A stretch of 64,000 bases of DNA from Ectopseudomonas toyotomiensis (GTDB taxonomy: Bacteria > Pseudomonadota > Gammaproteobacteria > Pseudomonadales > Pseudomonadaceae): the NCBI RefSeq assembly GCF_900115695.1, contig NZ_FOXK01000012.1:62001-126000 (forward strand). Reading direction: 5' to 3'. Below the pieces are notes generated by a model that was not told the origin of the DNA, made no database searches, and was given only the letters and a program-made list of their open reading frames with translations. This document shows positions 28,258 to 37,541 of this stretch, piece after piece. A program made the translations under genes and the position numbers. Positions within the stretch are counted from its first letter, which is position 1; each line of letters begins with the position of its first letter.

Positions 28258-28270
28258 GCGGCCTTTCCTC
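28245..28270 (+). terminator. Terminator-like hairpin overlapping the stop codon
   Basis: GGCCGCT / AGCGGCC (7 bp) with loop CGCTA, followed by TTTCCTCCTCTT. The loop and right arm include the TAA stop of the preceding gene. Confidence 0.5.
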
Positions 28271-28452
28271 CTCTTCGGCGCGGTTGGCGGCAGAGGACTT
28301 GGCGCACAAACGAGCGTGCTGAAGATCTCAGAGAGCAATTTTATTGCTGATTATTTCATGCGGATGATATAGATTTGCATTTGTATGTAGGCGTTTGATC
28401 GCCCTGCGTTAGAAGCTACTCCTAGTCCGTATTTCCAGGGGATATAGCGGGT

Positions 28453-28471
28453 AGTTTTGTAAATAATTATC
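28453..28471. promoter_or_regulatory. Putative Fur box upstream of third TonB receptor
   Basis: TTTTGTAAATAATTATC; 12 of 19 matches to the Fur consensus, with the ATTATC half intact. It lies in a 239-base gap that holds no gene and becomes AT-rich toward the receptor. Confidence 0.5.
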
Positions 28472-28496
28472 AATAGCTTAAGGTGTTCATTATCAA

Positions 28497-30692
28497 ATGC
28501 GTGCCAATAACTGCCAACGCTTCTTACCTTCGAAACGTCTTCTGGCTACTGCCATTGGCCTGGCGGTCGCTTCGCTGACACTGCCAGTCTTGGGCGATGA
28601 GGCCGTGCAACTGGACAGCGTGACCGTCAAGGGTGAGAAGGGGAGCGGCTACAAGACCGAGAGCTCTGCATCGGCCAAGTACGTCAAACCGCTGCTCGAT
28701 ACGCCGCAGACCATCAATGTCGTGCCGGCCGAAGTGATCAAGGAGCAGCAGGCGCTGAGCTTGCGTCAGGTGCTGTCCAATGTCTCCGGTATCACCTTCA
28801 ACGCCGGGGAGGGCGGTGGTGGTTCGGGTGACAGCATCAACATCCGCGGCTTCTCCGCCAACGCCAACATGCAGATCGACGGCCTGCGTGACAGCGCCCA
28901 GACTAGCCGGACCGACACCTTCAACATCGAGCAGGTCGAGGTCATCAAGGGCCCCAACTCCGTGTTCGGCGGCGCCGGCACTACCGGCGGCAGCATCAAC
29001 ATCATCAGCAAGCAGCCGCTGCAGCGTGATGTCACCGAGATCGGCGCCGGCCTCGGTACCGACAACTATCACCGCCTGACCTTGGACACCAACCAGACCT
29101 TGCAAGGCATCGGTGTTGGCAGTGCGGTGCGCCTGAACCTGATGGCGCATGAGAATGATGTGGCCGGCCGCGACCAGATCGACCGTGAGCGCTGGGGCAT
29201 CGCGCCTTCGTTGGCGCTGGGCCTGAGCGAGGCGACCCGTCTGACCCTGAGCTATTTCCACCAAACCGATGACAACCTGCCCGATTACGGCGTGCCTGCG
29301 CTGGATGGCAAGAAGCTGGCCGGCATCAGCCGCGAGGACTATTTTGGCTGGAAGAACCTGGACAAGGAGCGCATCGAGCAGAACGCTTTCACCGTCAACC
29401 TCGAGCACGACCTCAACGATTCTCTGCGCCTGCAGAACCTGACCCGCTACAGCCGCGTTGATCGCGATACGGTGATCTCCGCGTCGCACGTGAACCTGAC
29501 CGGTGTGCCAGCGGGTAACTACCGTCCGGCGGGTCCGCAGGCCTATGGCCGTGACGTGACCACCGAAATGTGGATAAACCAGACCAACCTACGCGCCAGC
29601 TTCGATACCGTCGGGCTGGCTCATGAGCTGGTCACTGGCATCGAGGTGTCGCGTGAGAACCTCGATCTGAAAACCTACAACCACGGCCTGGGTAACTCGG
29701 TTTATCCGGGCACAGGTTTCGACCTGTCCAACCCGCCCGGCCACTGGAATGGCCCGAGCAACAAGATCACCACCGGTTACACAGAAAACCGGCTGGATAA
29801 CCGCGCGCTGTACGTCTTCGACAGCATCGCGCTGACCCCGCAATGGGACCTGAACTTGGGCCTGCGCTATGACTGGTTCGATGCCGAGAGCGAGGCCTTC
29901 TCTGCCGCTCACGTGCGTACCGGTCGCTTCACTTCGCGTGACGAAGAGCTCAGCAGCCGCGCCGGCCTGGTCTACAAACCGGCAGACAACGGTCGTGTCT
30001 ACGTGGCCTGGGGCACGTCCTTCAACCCGACTGCGGAGAATGTCGCTTCCAGCGGCGGTGGCCTGAGTGCTGCGACCCAGAGCCTCAATCCAGAGAAGAA
30101 CGAAACCTGGGAACTAGGCACCAAGTGGGAGTTGCTCGATGGTCGCCTGATGCTCGATGGCGCAGTGTTCCGTGTCGAGAAGACCGATGCGCGTGAGCAA
30201 CTGGCGGATGGCAGTTACATCCTCGCCGGCGAGCAACGCGTGCAGGGTGTCGAACTGGGTGCGACCGGCAAGCTGAGCGAGCGTTGGAATGTGTATGCCA
30301 ACTACACCTTCCTCGACAGCGAGACGATCAAGTCCACCATCGATCCGAACCGTGAAGGCCAGGCGCTGGGCAACACCCCACCGCACTCGTTCAACCTGTG
30401 GACCACCTACGAGGTCGCCCAGGGCTGGACGCTGGGTTACGGCGCCCGTTACGTTAGCGAGCGTAACGTTAGTGCCAGCACCCAGGCCAAGCTCGATTCT
30501 TACTGGCTACACAACGCGATGCTCGGCTACAAGGTCAACCGCAATGTCGACCTGCAGCTGAACATCAACAACCTGTTCGACAAGGACTATGTCGAACGTG
30601 TTCGTCAGAGCATCGGTACCACCGCTCGCTCTTCGGCCATCGAGTATGGCGACGCGCGCTCGGCGATCCTCTCGGCAACCTACAGCTTCTGA
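28497..30692 (+). CDS. TonB-dependent siderophore receptor (PiuA/Fiu-like), third of four
   Basis: 731 residues with signal peptide (LLATAIGLAVASLTLPVLGDE), TonB-box-like VQLDSVTVKG, plug motifs LLDTPQTINVVPAEV, LRQVLSNVSGITFNAGEGG, NIRGFSANANMQIDGLRD and the C-terminal SAILSATYSF. It is clearly a paralog of the receptor at 23973-26276 but diverged in the extracellular loops, so it may serve a different catecholate. GGTG upstream is a weak ribosome site; ATG 28497 is the only good candidate. Confidence 0.88.
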   Translation: MRANNCQRFLPSKRLLATAIGLAVASLTLPVLGDEAVQLDSVTVKGEKGSGYKTESSASAKYVKPLLDTPQTINVVPAEVIKEQQALSLRQVLSNVSGITFNAGEGGGGSGDSINIRGFSANANMQIDGLRDSAQTSRTDTFNIEQVEVIKGPNSVFGGAGTTGGSINIISKQPLQRDVTEIGAGLGTDNYHRLTLDTNQTLQGIGVGSAVRLNLMAHENDVAGRDQIDRERWGIAPSLALGLSEATRLTLSYFHQTDDNLPDYGVPALDGKKLAGISREDYFGWKNLDKERIEQNAFTVNLEHDLNDSLRLQNLTRYSRVDRDTVISASHVNLTGVPAGNYRPAGPQAYGRDVTTEMWINQTNLRASFDTVGLAHELVTGIEVSRENLDLKTYNHGLGNSVYPGTGFDLSNPPGHWNGPSNKITTGYTENRLDNRALYVFDSIALTPQWDLNLGLRYDWFDAESEAFSAAHVRTGRFTSRDEELSSRAGLVYKPADNGRVYVAWGTSFNPTAENVASSGGGLSAATQSLNPEKNETWELGTKWELLDGRLMLDGAVFRVEKTDAREQLADGSYILAGEQRVQGVELGATGKLSERWNVYANYTFLDSETIKSTIDPNREGQALGNTPPHSFNLWTTYEVAQGWTLGYGARYVSERNVSASTQAKLDSYWLHNAMLGYKVNRNVDLQLNINNLFDKDYVERVRQSIGTTARSSAIEYGDARSAILSATYSF

Positions 30693-30742
30693 GTGAGGTG
30701 ATGTGGCAGTCCGCTTGATTGTGGAAAGCCGCTGGAAAGCAA

Positions 30743-30766
30743 AACGCCAGCCCTGGGGCTGGCGTT
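30743..30766. terminator. Bidirectional terminator between convergent receptors
   Basis: AACGCCAGCC / GGCTGGCGTT, a perfect 10-bp stem with 4-base loop and an A-rich left flank (GCAAAAC). It lies between stops at 30692 and 30786. Confidence 0.8.
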
Positions 30767-30785
30767 CTGCGTTGAGCGGTTGTGG

Positions 30786-33011
30786 TCAGAATTCGATGAC
30801 CGTCGACAGCCACAGGCGACGACCTTCTTCCATCATGCCAGTAGTGGACTGGGTGCTCTGGATGTAATCGGTGCCATAGGCTGTGCCATTGGCGGTGCCG
30901 TTATTTGCATAAGTGGTGTACGCCTTGCCTTTGACGAAGTCCTTGTCGAGCAAGTTATAAATAGCGGCGTTGATAGTCACATTTTTTGAGGCTTTGAACG
31001 AGCCACCCAGATGGAGCAGGGTGTAGGCCTTGGTGTTCTTGCCCAAGGTGTCATAGATCGACTGATTGGTGGAGTAACTTCCGTTGGTGTTGGCCAGGTT
31101 CTCGTACCTTGAGGTAAAGCGAGCACGTTCACCACGGTATTCACTCTTGAGCCAGAGGTTGAGGTGATCAGTGGTCTGCCAGGCGAGCTTGGCATTGGCC
31201 AGGTGTTCGGGAGTATTGGTCAGCGGTTCGCCTTTGTTGTCGCCGCTTTTCTGTTCGCTGTCGGTGTAGGTGTAATTACCCGAAAGTGTCCAGGCAGGCG
31301 CGAAGTTCCAGCTCGCTGCCAGTTCCAGGCCCTGGGTGACCGCCTCGTCGATATTTATCTGTTGCGAGCAGGTGCCAGCCGGGAGTCCGCCACTTGCAGC
31401 GTTACCACTGCACAGCGGATCGGCGATGGGATCGCCGGTAGCGATCTTGTCCTTGAATTTGTTGTGGAACAGCGTGGCGTTGGCATTGAAGCCGGACAGG
31501 CTGTCGAAGTAGACGCCAAATTCGGTGTTGGTGGTCGTCTCAGGCTTCAGGTTTGGGTTGCCGATGGTGACGACCTGTCCCTGGCTGGTGACACCGTTGA
31601 TGCCGCCATGCAGGTCGTTCAGATCCGGAGTCTTGTACCCACGGCTGATGCCTCCTTTGAGTGTCCAGCTGTCAGTGGTATTCCACACCAGATAGGCGCG
31701 CGGGCTCACGTGGCCGCCGAAGGCTTCGTGGTCGTCATAACGAGCACCCAAGGTCAGGGCCAGATCGTCACGCAGGCGCCATTCATCTTCGGCGAAGAGT
31801 GCCCAGGTTTTTTGCTCGAACTCGTCCAGTGCGATGCCGTCCGTCATTTCGGCTTTCCACCACTGACCGCCGAGGGTGGCAATATGCGACTCACCTATTG
31901 GTGCTACGAGTTTGCTGTCGAAAACCAGGTTGGTTGTCTCCAGATCGCGATCATCACCAATCAGCGTGCCTGGGATGCCGGAGCTATTGCCGATAACGTT
32001 ACCTGGAATGGTACGGCCGATGGTTTCGGTGCGGTTGTGCATCAGGCTGGAATCCAGAGTGCCGAAGTCCAGACGCGCGGTGTGGGTCAAGGCGATCTGC
32101 TCGCGTTCGAAACGTAACTCGTCGGCATAACCATTGGCGGTGGTGGCATTGGCAGTGCAGTCGCGGTTCAAGCCATCGAGACTGCCGAGCTGGCACTCAT
32201 CGTTGTTGTACTTCTGGCGGCTGCGCTCAATGTCCAGACCGAAGTCGTGATTCTCGTGCGGCGTGAGAGCCAGGCGTGCGCCCAGATTGTTGGTGCCACC
32301 ATCGACTGGGGATGGGCCGCGCTTGCTGACTTCCACGCCGTTACCGTAGCTCAGGTCGGATTCTTCGCGATTGAACAGGCTTCCCCGTACTTGCAAACCG
32401 AGCAGCTCGTCGATCAGCGGACCGCTGGCATAGACGCTGGTGCTGCGGGTATCGCCGAAATCGCGATATTCCTGATAGGTGTAGTCCTGGGTCAAAGAGC
32501 CCGTCCACTCTTTGCCAACCTTGCGGGTGATGATGTTGATCACCCCGCCCATGGCGTCGGATCCATACAAGGTCGACATCGGCCCACGAATCACCTCGAT
32601 ACGCTCAATGGCGGACATCGGCGGCATGAAACTGGTTGAGGTCTCATTGAAACCATTTGGGGTGACATTGCCGGCTGCATTCTGACGGCGGCCGTCGATC
32701 AGGATCAGGGTGTATTGGCTAGGCATGCCACGGATACTGATGTTCAGTCCGCCGGTCTTGCCAGTGCCCTGGCCGATATCGATGCCCTCAACGTCGCCCA
32801 ATGCCTGTGCCAAGTTGTTGTAACGCTTCTGCTGCAACTCCTCGCGGCTGATCACGCTGATGCTGGCCGGGGCTTCGGTGATCTTCTGTTCGAAGCCGGA
32901 AGCACTGACTACCACATCGCCCAGGGCGATAGGCTCGTTGGCCTGGGCGCCGAAACTGGCGGCCAGAGCAATGGCGCTGGCCAAAGCGGTGCGGGAATTT
33001 AGGGCGGACAT
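30786..33011 (-). CDS. TonB-dependent receptor (CirA/FepA-like), fourth of four
   Basis: 741 residues from the ATG at 33011, with AGGAG upstream; the frame extends 15 codons further but without support. Signal peptide ending SFGAQA, TonB-box-like LGDVVVSASG, plug motifs APASISVISREEL, LAQALGDVEGIDIGQG, IRGMPSQYTLILIDGRRQN, IEVIRGPMSTLYGSDAMGGVINIITRK, and terminal WLSTVIEF. The plug is of the CirA/FepA/PfeA class rather than the PiuA class. Cysteine pairs in loops (DECQ...RDCT; DPLC...GTCSQ) suggest extracellular disulfides. Ligand likely enterobactin-like or its breakdown products (inference). Confidence 0.88.
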   Translation of the reverse strand: MSALNSRTALASAIALAASFGAQANEPIALGDVVVSASGFEQKITEAPASISVISREELQQKRYNNLAQALGDVEGIDIGQGTGKTGGLNISIRGMPSQYTLILIDGRRQNAAGNVTPNGFNETSTSFMPPMSAIERIEVIRGPMSTLYGSDAMGGVINIITRKVGKEWTGSLTQDYTYQEYRDFGDTRSTSVYASGPLIDELLGLQVRGSLFNREESDLSYGNGVEVSKRGPSPVDGGTNNLGARLALTPHENHDFGLDIERSRQKYNNDECQLGSLDGLNRDCTANATTANGYADELRFEREQIALTHTARLDFGTLDSSLMHNRTETIGRTIPGNVIGNSSGIPGTLIGDDRDLETTNLVFDSKLVAPIGESHIATLGGQWWKAEMTDGIALDEFEQKTWALFAEDEWRLRDDLALTLGARYDDHEAFGGHVSPRAYLVWNTTDSWTLKGGISRGYKTPDLNDLHGGINGVTSQGQVVTIGNPNLKPETTTNTEFGVYFDSLSGFNANATLFHNKFKDKIATGDPIADPLCSGNAASGGLPAGTCSQQINIDEAVTQGLELAASWNFAPAWTLSGNYTYTDSEQKSGDNKGEPLTNTPEHLANAKLAWQTTDHLNLWLKSEYRGERARFTSRYENLANTNGSYSTNQSIYDTLGKNTKAYTLLHLGGSFKASKNVTINAAIYNLLDKDFVKGKAYTTYANNGTANGTAYGTDYIQSTQSTTGMMEEGRRLWLSTVIEF

Positions 33012-33064
33012 CGATCTACTCCTGGCAGTAATAGGGTGCAGGCGGAACGGTGGCAAACGGCCGG

Positions 33065-33083
33065 GATGATAGTGATTTGCATA
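33065..33083. promoter_or_regulatory. Weak Fur-like site upstream of the fourth receptor
   Basis: GATGATAGTGATTTGCATA; about 10 of 19 matches, 54 bases upstream of the receptor start on the minus strand. The remaining gap to 33239 shows AT-rich stretches but no gene. Confidence 0.3.
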
Positions 33084-33239
33084 TAAGGTTCAATTGCGGA
33101 TGATATCGATGGGCATGGCAACCGGCTGGAGAGGCCGCGGTGGTTGGGCTGCAGGCAGGTGTAAATTTTGTAAATGCGATTAATTCTCGAGTGTTGCTCG
33201 GGCTTTACGCAGGCTTTCCAGGCGCTCTAAGCTGCCGGC

Positions 33240-33983
33240 ATGAACCCTATTCTTCTCAACTGCGACATGGGCGAGGGCTTCGGCGCCTGGCGCATGGGCG
33301 ACGACGAGCTGGCCATGCCGCTGATCGATCAGGCCAACCTGGCGTGCGGCTTCCATGCGGGCGATCCGCTGATCATGGCGCGCAGCGTCGAGCTAGCGGT
33401 GGCGCATGGCGTGAGCATTGGCGCGCATCCTTCCTATCCGGATCTGCAGGGCTTTGGTCGGCGCCATCTGCAGTGCTCGCCGGAAGAGGTTCGCGCGCTG
33501 GTGCTGTATCAGGTGGGGGCGCTGGATGCCTTTTGCCGAGCGCGCGGCTGTCAGCTGGCTTACGTCAAGCCGCATGGCGCGCTTTACAACGATCTGGTTC
33601 GTGATGATGCGCTGCTCACCGCAGTACTCGATGCCTGTGCCAGCTACCGCAAGGGCTTGCCGCTGATGGTGCTGGCGCTGGCTGACAACGATCGGGAGTT
33701 GCGTCTGGCCGACGAGGCCGATGTGCCGCTGATGTTCGAGGCGTTCGCCGACCGCGCCTATCTGTCAGATGGGCAACTGGCGCCGCGCCGGCTCAGCGGC
33801 GCGGTGCACCATGATCCCGAGCGAATCCTGGACCAGGCGTTGGCCATTGCCAGCGGCGAGTCCTTTGCCGACATCGATGGCAAGCCGCTGCGTCTGCGGG
33901 CTGATAGCCTCTGCGTGCATGGCGACAACCCCGAGTCGCTGGCGGTGTTGCGCCGTTTGCGCGCTCGGCTGGATGCGCTTTGA
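33240..33983 (+). CDS. pxpA: 5-oxoprolinase subunit PxpA (LamB/YcsF family)
   Basis: 247 residues with the family start LLNCDMGEGFGAW and motifs NLACGFHAGDP, GVSIGAHPSYPDLQGFGRR, VKPHGALYN and VHGDNPESL. With PxpB and PxpC it normally hydrolyses 5-oxoproline to glutamate with ATP. Neither partner is adjacent here, so they must be elsewhere or the protein acts alone. Convergent with the DUF2218 gene, 3 bases away. Confidence 0.93.
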   Translation: MNPILLNCDMGEGFGAWRMGDDELAMPLIDQANLACGFHAGDPLIMARSVELAVAHGVSIGAHPSYPDLQGFGRRHLQCSPEEVRALVLYQVGALDAFCRARGCQLAYVKPHGALYNDLVRDDALLTAVLDACASYRKGLPLMVLALADNDRELRLADEADVPLMFEAFADRAYLSDGQLAPRRLSGAVHHDPERILDQALAIASGESFADIDGKPLRLRADSLCVHGDNPESLAVLRRLRARLDAL

Positions 33984-33986
33984 GGG

Positions 33987-34277
33987 TCAGATTGGCTGCC
34001 AGTCCAGGGTCAGCTCCTCCTGCCAGGCGAAGCGCTCGAAGTGACTGCCGACCACGCCCTCCAGGCGTTGCAGGTCTTCGCTGCTGGCGCTTTCCACCTG
34101 TAGGCGCAAGCCCTGGTTCTCTGCCTTCAAGGTCGCCACACCGGCGCCGAATTCGATACGGCCCTGGTGCTCGTCGAAGCTGACTGGAATCTTGTGTGCG
34201 AAGTGCTTGCACAGACGACTGATATAGCGCGCCGGGGTATCGGTAGCGACGAAGGCACTGCTGCTGAATAGGGTCAT
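33987..34277 (-). CDS. DUF2218 domain protein (second copy)
   Basis: 96 residues; shares the RLCKHFAHKIPVSFDEHQGRI pattern and the C-terminal TLDWQPI with the protein at 21822-22100. Cytoplasmic, function unknown. Not obviously in an operon: the oxidoreductase gene is 62 bases upstream on the same strand. Confidence 0.85.
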   Translation of the reverse strand: MTLFSSSAFVATDTPARYISRLCKHFAHKIPVSFDEHQGRIEFGAGVATLKAENQGLRLQVESASSEDLQRLEGVVGSHFERFAWQEELTLDWQPI

Positions 34278-34339
34278 GCAAAATCCTCTTGGGCTGTGTA
34301 TTTCCGTGTGGCTGCCGTGTTGCGACAGCGCGGCGTGGT

Positions 34340-34981
34340 TCAGTACGCCAGGGTAAAGCGTTGGCGAATGTGCTGCGGCTGCTCGACTTCGTCCAGCAGT
34401 GCTACGGCCAGGTCGGCCACCGAAATGCTGCCCGGCTCATTACCGTTCATCAGCAACTCCTCCCGGCCCAGGCGGAACTTGCCGGTACGTGGGCCTGGTA
34501 AGAGCAGCGCGGCTGGTGAGAGAAAGGTCCACTCCAGATCCTGTTCGCCGCGCAGGATTTCCAGCGTCTGGCGCGCACCCTCGGCGCCTTCCTTGTACTC
34601 GGCAGGAAAGTCCGGTGTATCGATCAATTGCACGTTGGGGGCGACGTACAGACTGCCGGCACCACCGACCACCAGCAGACGTTTGACGCCTGCCTGCTTG
34701 CTCGCTGCGATGATCGAGCGGCTGCCGGCGATGAACTGCTCGCGAATCTCCGCCACGCCCCAGCCTGGGTTGAAGGCGCTGATTACCGCGTCGTGGCCGT
34801 GCAACTGCTGGGTCAGTGCTGCGCTGTCGTGAACGTCCGCCTCAACGACGGTGAGTTGCGGGTGTGCGTTCAGCTTTTTTGGCTGGCGTACTAGTGCGGT
34901 GACCTGATGACCGCGACTCAGTGCTTCTTGCAGCAGCGGCGCGCCGACATAACCAGTGGCACCGATCAGTGCGATTTTCAT
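34340..34981 (-). CDS. NAD(P)-binding oxidoreductase (atypical SDR, NmrA-like)
   Basis: 213 residues from the ATG at 34981. Starts with the Rossmann motif MKIALIGATGYVGAPLLQEA, followed by EADVHDSAAL and VGGAGSLYV. Lacks the classical YxxxK pair at an obvious position, as usual for NmrA/atypical SDRs. Divergent from the LysR regulator at 35082, which probably controls it. Confidence 0.85.
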   Translation of the reverse strand: MKIALIGATGYVGAPLLQEALSRGHQVTALVRQPKKLNAHPQLTVVEADVHDSAALTQQLHGHDAVISAFNPGWGVAEIREQFIAGSRSIIAASKQAGVKRLLVVGGAGSLYVAPNVQLIDTPDFPAEYKEGAEGARQTLEILRGEQDLEWTFLSPAALLLPGPRTGKFRLGREELLMNGNEPGSISVADLAVALLDEVEQPQHIRQRFTLAY

Positions 34982-35081
34982 TGGGGTAATCTCCAATAGT
35001 GACGATGAACACATGATCGCTGCTGGATAAACCCCGGAAAAAGTGGCCTGATGCACATGGATAATTAAGTGGGGCTTCATA

Positions 35082-35969
35082 ATGGAGCAGCTAAAGCGCA
35101 TGGCGTTGTTCGCCACCGTGGTGCAGAAGGGCTCGATGGTCGCGGCTGCCGAAGCCATGGGCATGACGGCTTCGGCGGTCAGTCAGCAGATACGTCGACT
35201 GGAGGAGGCTACTGGCGTCACGCTGCTGCATCGCACCACCCGCAAGCTGACCCTTAGCGAGGCGGGTGCGCAGTTCTATGAAAGCTGCCGACAGATAGTC
35301 GAACTGGCCGAGCAAGCCGAGCAGCGCCTGGCAGAGCAGCGTGATGCGCCGGTAGGCGAGTTGCGTGTCGCTGCCCCGGTCGGGTTTTCCGGACCGCTGC
35401 TGAGCGAAGCGCTGGCGCCATTGCTCAGTGCTCATCCGGGGTTGAGCCTGAGCCTGTTCTTTCACGATGAACAGATCGACCTGATCGAGTCGCGCATCGA
35501 TCTCGCCATCCGTGTCGGCCGCCAGGAGGACTCCAGCCTGGTGGCCCGTTATGTGACCGATTGGCGGATGATCCTGTGCGCCGCTCCGGCCTACCTGGCA
35601 CGCGTCGGTTTGCCAATCGAACCGCCGCAATTGCTCAAGCTCGACTGGATCGGCCTACATCTGGAACGCAGCCAGCACCTGACCTTGCTTGGCCCCGGTG
35701 GAGTGCAGCAGCGCCTGCGGCTGGAGACACGCATCAGCTGCAACAACATCCTGGCCGCGCGTCAATTCACTCTGGCGGGTATGGGCGTGTCGCTGCAGCC
35801 AGAGCCGGAAGTCCGTGAACTGCTGGCTCGCGGCGAGCTGTTGCCGCTGCTGCCGGATTGGCAACTCGAGCCTATCGGCCTGCATATCGTCACGCCACGG
35901 CGCGATGCGCAACCGGCCAAAGTGCGCTATGCCATCGAGGCGCTCAGGCGTCATCTGTTCAGTGCATGA
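35082..35969 (+). CDS. LysR-family transcriptional regulator
   Basis: 295 residues. N-terminal winged helix (MALFATVVQKGSMVAAAEAMGMTASAVSQQIRRLEEATGVTLLHRTTRKLTL positions 7-58) and a periplasmic-binding-like effector domain. The 100-base divergent gap with the oxidoreductase gene probably holds its operator. Effector unknown. Confidence 0.92.
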   Translation: MEQLKRMALFATVVQKGSMVAAAEAMGMTASAVSQQIRRLEEATGVTLLHRTTRKLTLSEAGAQFYESCRQIVELAEQAEQRLAEQRDAPVGELRVAAPVGFSGPLLSEALAPLLSAHPGLSLSLFFHDEQIDLIESRIDLAIRVGRQEDSSLVARYVTDWRMILCAAPAYLARVGLPIEPPQLLKLDWIGLHLERSQHLTLLGPGGVQQRLRLETRISCNNILAARQFTLAGMGVSLQPEPEVRELLARGELLPLLPDWQLEPIGLHIVTPRRDAQPAKVRYAIEALRRHLFSA

Positions 35970-36056
35970 TGATCAATAGTCGGCATACGCCTCTGGCTAT
36001 GCGAGGATGGCGCCATAATCATTTTCTCCGTCAGAAAGGACCCGTGATCCACACCG

Positions 36057-36944
36057 ATGAAGACGCCCAAACGTATTGAACCCCTGGTCGAGGATGGCCT
36101 GGTGGATGAGGTGCTGCGACCACTGATGAGTGGCAAGGAAGCAGCGGTCTATGTGGTGAGGTGTGGCGACGAGCTGCGCTGTGCCAAGGTCTACAAGGAA
36201 GCCAATAAACGTAGTTTTCGCCAGGCTTCCGAGTATCAGGAAGGCCGCAAGGTGCGTGGCAGCCGTCAGGCGCGGGCCATGGCCAAGGGCAGCAAGTATG
36301 GACGCAAGGAGCAGGAGCAGGCCTGGCAGAATGCCGAGGTCGCTGCGTTGTTTCGCCTGGCCAATGCCGGTGTGAGGGTTCCCAAGCCCTACGACTTTCT
36401 CGATGGCGTGCTGCTGATGGAACTGGTGGGCGACGGCGAGGGCGATGTTGCGCCGCGTCTCAATGATGTCGACCTGCACCCGGACGACGCCCGTGAATTT
36501 CACGCCTTCATGATCCAGGAGATCGTCAAGATGCTCTGCGCCGGCCTGGTGCACGGCGACTTGTCGGAATTCAACGTGCTGCTCGGCCCTGAGGGCCCGG
36601 TGATCATCGATCTGCCGCAAGCCGTGGACGCCGCCGCCAACAACCACGCCTTCAGCATGCTCGAGCGCGATGTGCGCAACATGGCCGAGTACTTCGGCCA
36701 GTTTGCCCCGGAGCTCAAGTACACCAAGTACGCCAAGGAAATGTGGGCGCTTTACGAGGCCGGTAAACTGCTGCCCGATACGCAGCTGAGCGGTGAGTTC
36801 GCCGAGCCCGAGGACGCTGCCGACATCGACGCGGTGATGCGAGAGATCAAGGCTGCCCTGGCCGAGGAAGCGAAAAAGCAGGCCCTGCTCAACGCCGAAG
36901 ATGAACCCAAGGACGCCGAACCGATACCGCCCTGGATGCGCTGA
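36057..36944 (+). CDS. RIO-like serine protein kinase (PA4780-type)
   Basis: 295 residues. The RIO catalytic pattern is complete: K44 in the ATP site (LRCAKVYKE), HGDLSEFNVLL with D168, and the metal-binding IIDLPQAVD with D185. Basic insert KYGRKEQEQAW. In P. aeruginosa the homolog (PA4780) lies two genes from cueR, the same neighbourhood as here. Substrate unknown. Confidence 0.88.
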   Translation: MKTPKRIEPLVEDGLVDEVLRPLMSGKEAAVYVVRCGDELRCAKVYKEANKRSFRQASEYQEGRKVRGSRQARAMAKGSKYGRKEQEQAWQNAEVAALFRLANAGVRVPKPYDFLDGVLLMELVGDGEGDVAPRLNDVDLHPDDAREFHAFMIQEIVKMLCAGLVHGDLSEFNVLLGPEGPVIIDLPQAVDAAANNHAFSMLERDVRNMAEYFGQFAPELKYTKYAKEMWALYEAGKLLPDTQLSGEFAEPEDAADIDAVMREIKAALAEEAKKQALLNAEDEPKDAEPIPPWMR

Positions 36945-36958
36945 GAGGGCTCCACTCC

Positions 36959-37045
36959 GTAGGGTGCGCCGCGCGCACCTGGCTTTGTGGGCCTCGCTGC
37001 GCCCGAAAATGACGCTCGCATTCCCCCGGATTGCATCCGGGCTAC
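36959..37045. repeat. Two intergenic repeats after the RIO kinase
   Basis: A single unit of the GTAGGGTGCGCC family (36959-36979) is followed by a CCCGGATTGCATCCGGGCTA unit (37025-37044), the family also seen at 3531 and 57049. The second one ends just beyond the cueR stop. Confidence 0.7.
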
Positions 37046-37479
37046 GAAACGCCCTCACTCCCATGCGAGCAGCCTGGTGCGCCACAGCTTATGCCCTGCT
37101 CGATGCCCTTCAGGATCGGGCAGTCTGGCCGGTTGTCGCCCTGGCAACTGTTCGCCAGATCCACTAGCGTGTCGCGCAGCGCACTCATTTCGGCAATCTT
37201 GCGCTCCAATTCGGCGATATGCACCTCGGCCAGCGCCTTCACATCGGCACTGGCGCGCTGCTTGTCCTGCCACAGCGCCAGCAGCTTGCCGACTTCTTCC
37301 AAAGAAAAGCCCAGATCCCGCGCCCGCTTGATAAAGGCCAGGCGGTGCAGATCACCCGCGTTGTACTGCCGGTAACCACTCTCCGATCGCCCGGCATGGG
37401 GCAGCAGGTCGATGGACTCGTAGTAGCGAATCATCTTGGCGCTGAGGCCAGTGTGTTTGGCGGCTTGGCCGATGTTCAT
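37042..37479 (-). CDS. cueR: Cu(I)-responsive MerR-family regulator CueR
   Basis: 145 residues. N-terminal MerR helix-turn-helix (MNIGQAAKHTGLSAKMIRYYE) and dimerisation helix, then the Cu(I)-binding loop with C112 and C120 (SCQGDNRPDC), the same positions as E. coli CueR. A C-terminal tail SCGAPGCSHG holds two more cysteines. It should activate copA and copZ through the dyads at 48106 and 48578. It is now separated from copA by the 8-kb type VI module. Confidence 0.95.
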   Translation of the reverse strand: MNIGQAAKHTGLSAKMIRYYESIDLLPHAGRSESGYRQYNAGDLHRLAFIKRARDLGFSLEEVGKLLALWQDKQRASADVKALAEVHIAELERKIAEMSALRDTLVDLANSCQGDNRPDCPILKGIEQGISCGAPGCSHGSEGVS

Positions 37480-37541
37480 GGATGCGGCCTTCTTGTCGGC
37501 AGAAACTCCGCGTGACTATGCCAGAGGGTTGAACCCGAGTG

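Noticed and set aside
30786-33011. Naming the fourth receptor PfeA or PirA
   Set aside because: The plug is of the right class, but the two-component system is 15 kb away beside another receptor, and ligand specificity cannot be read from the sequence.
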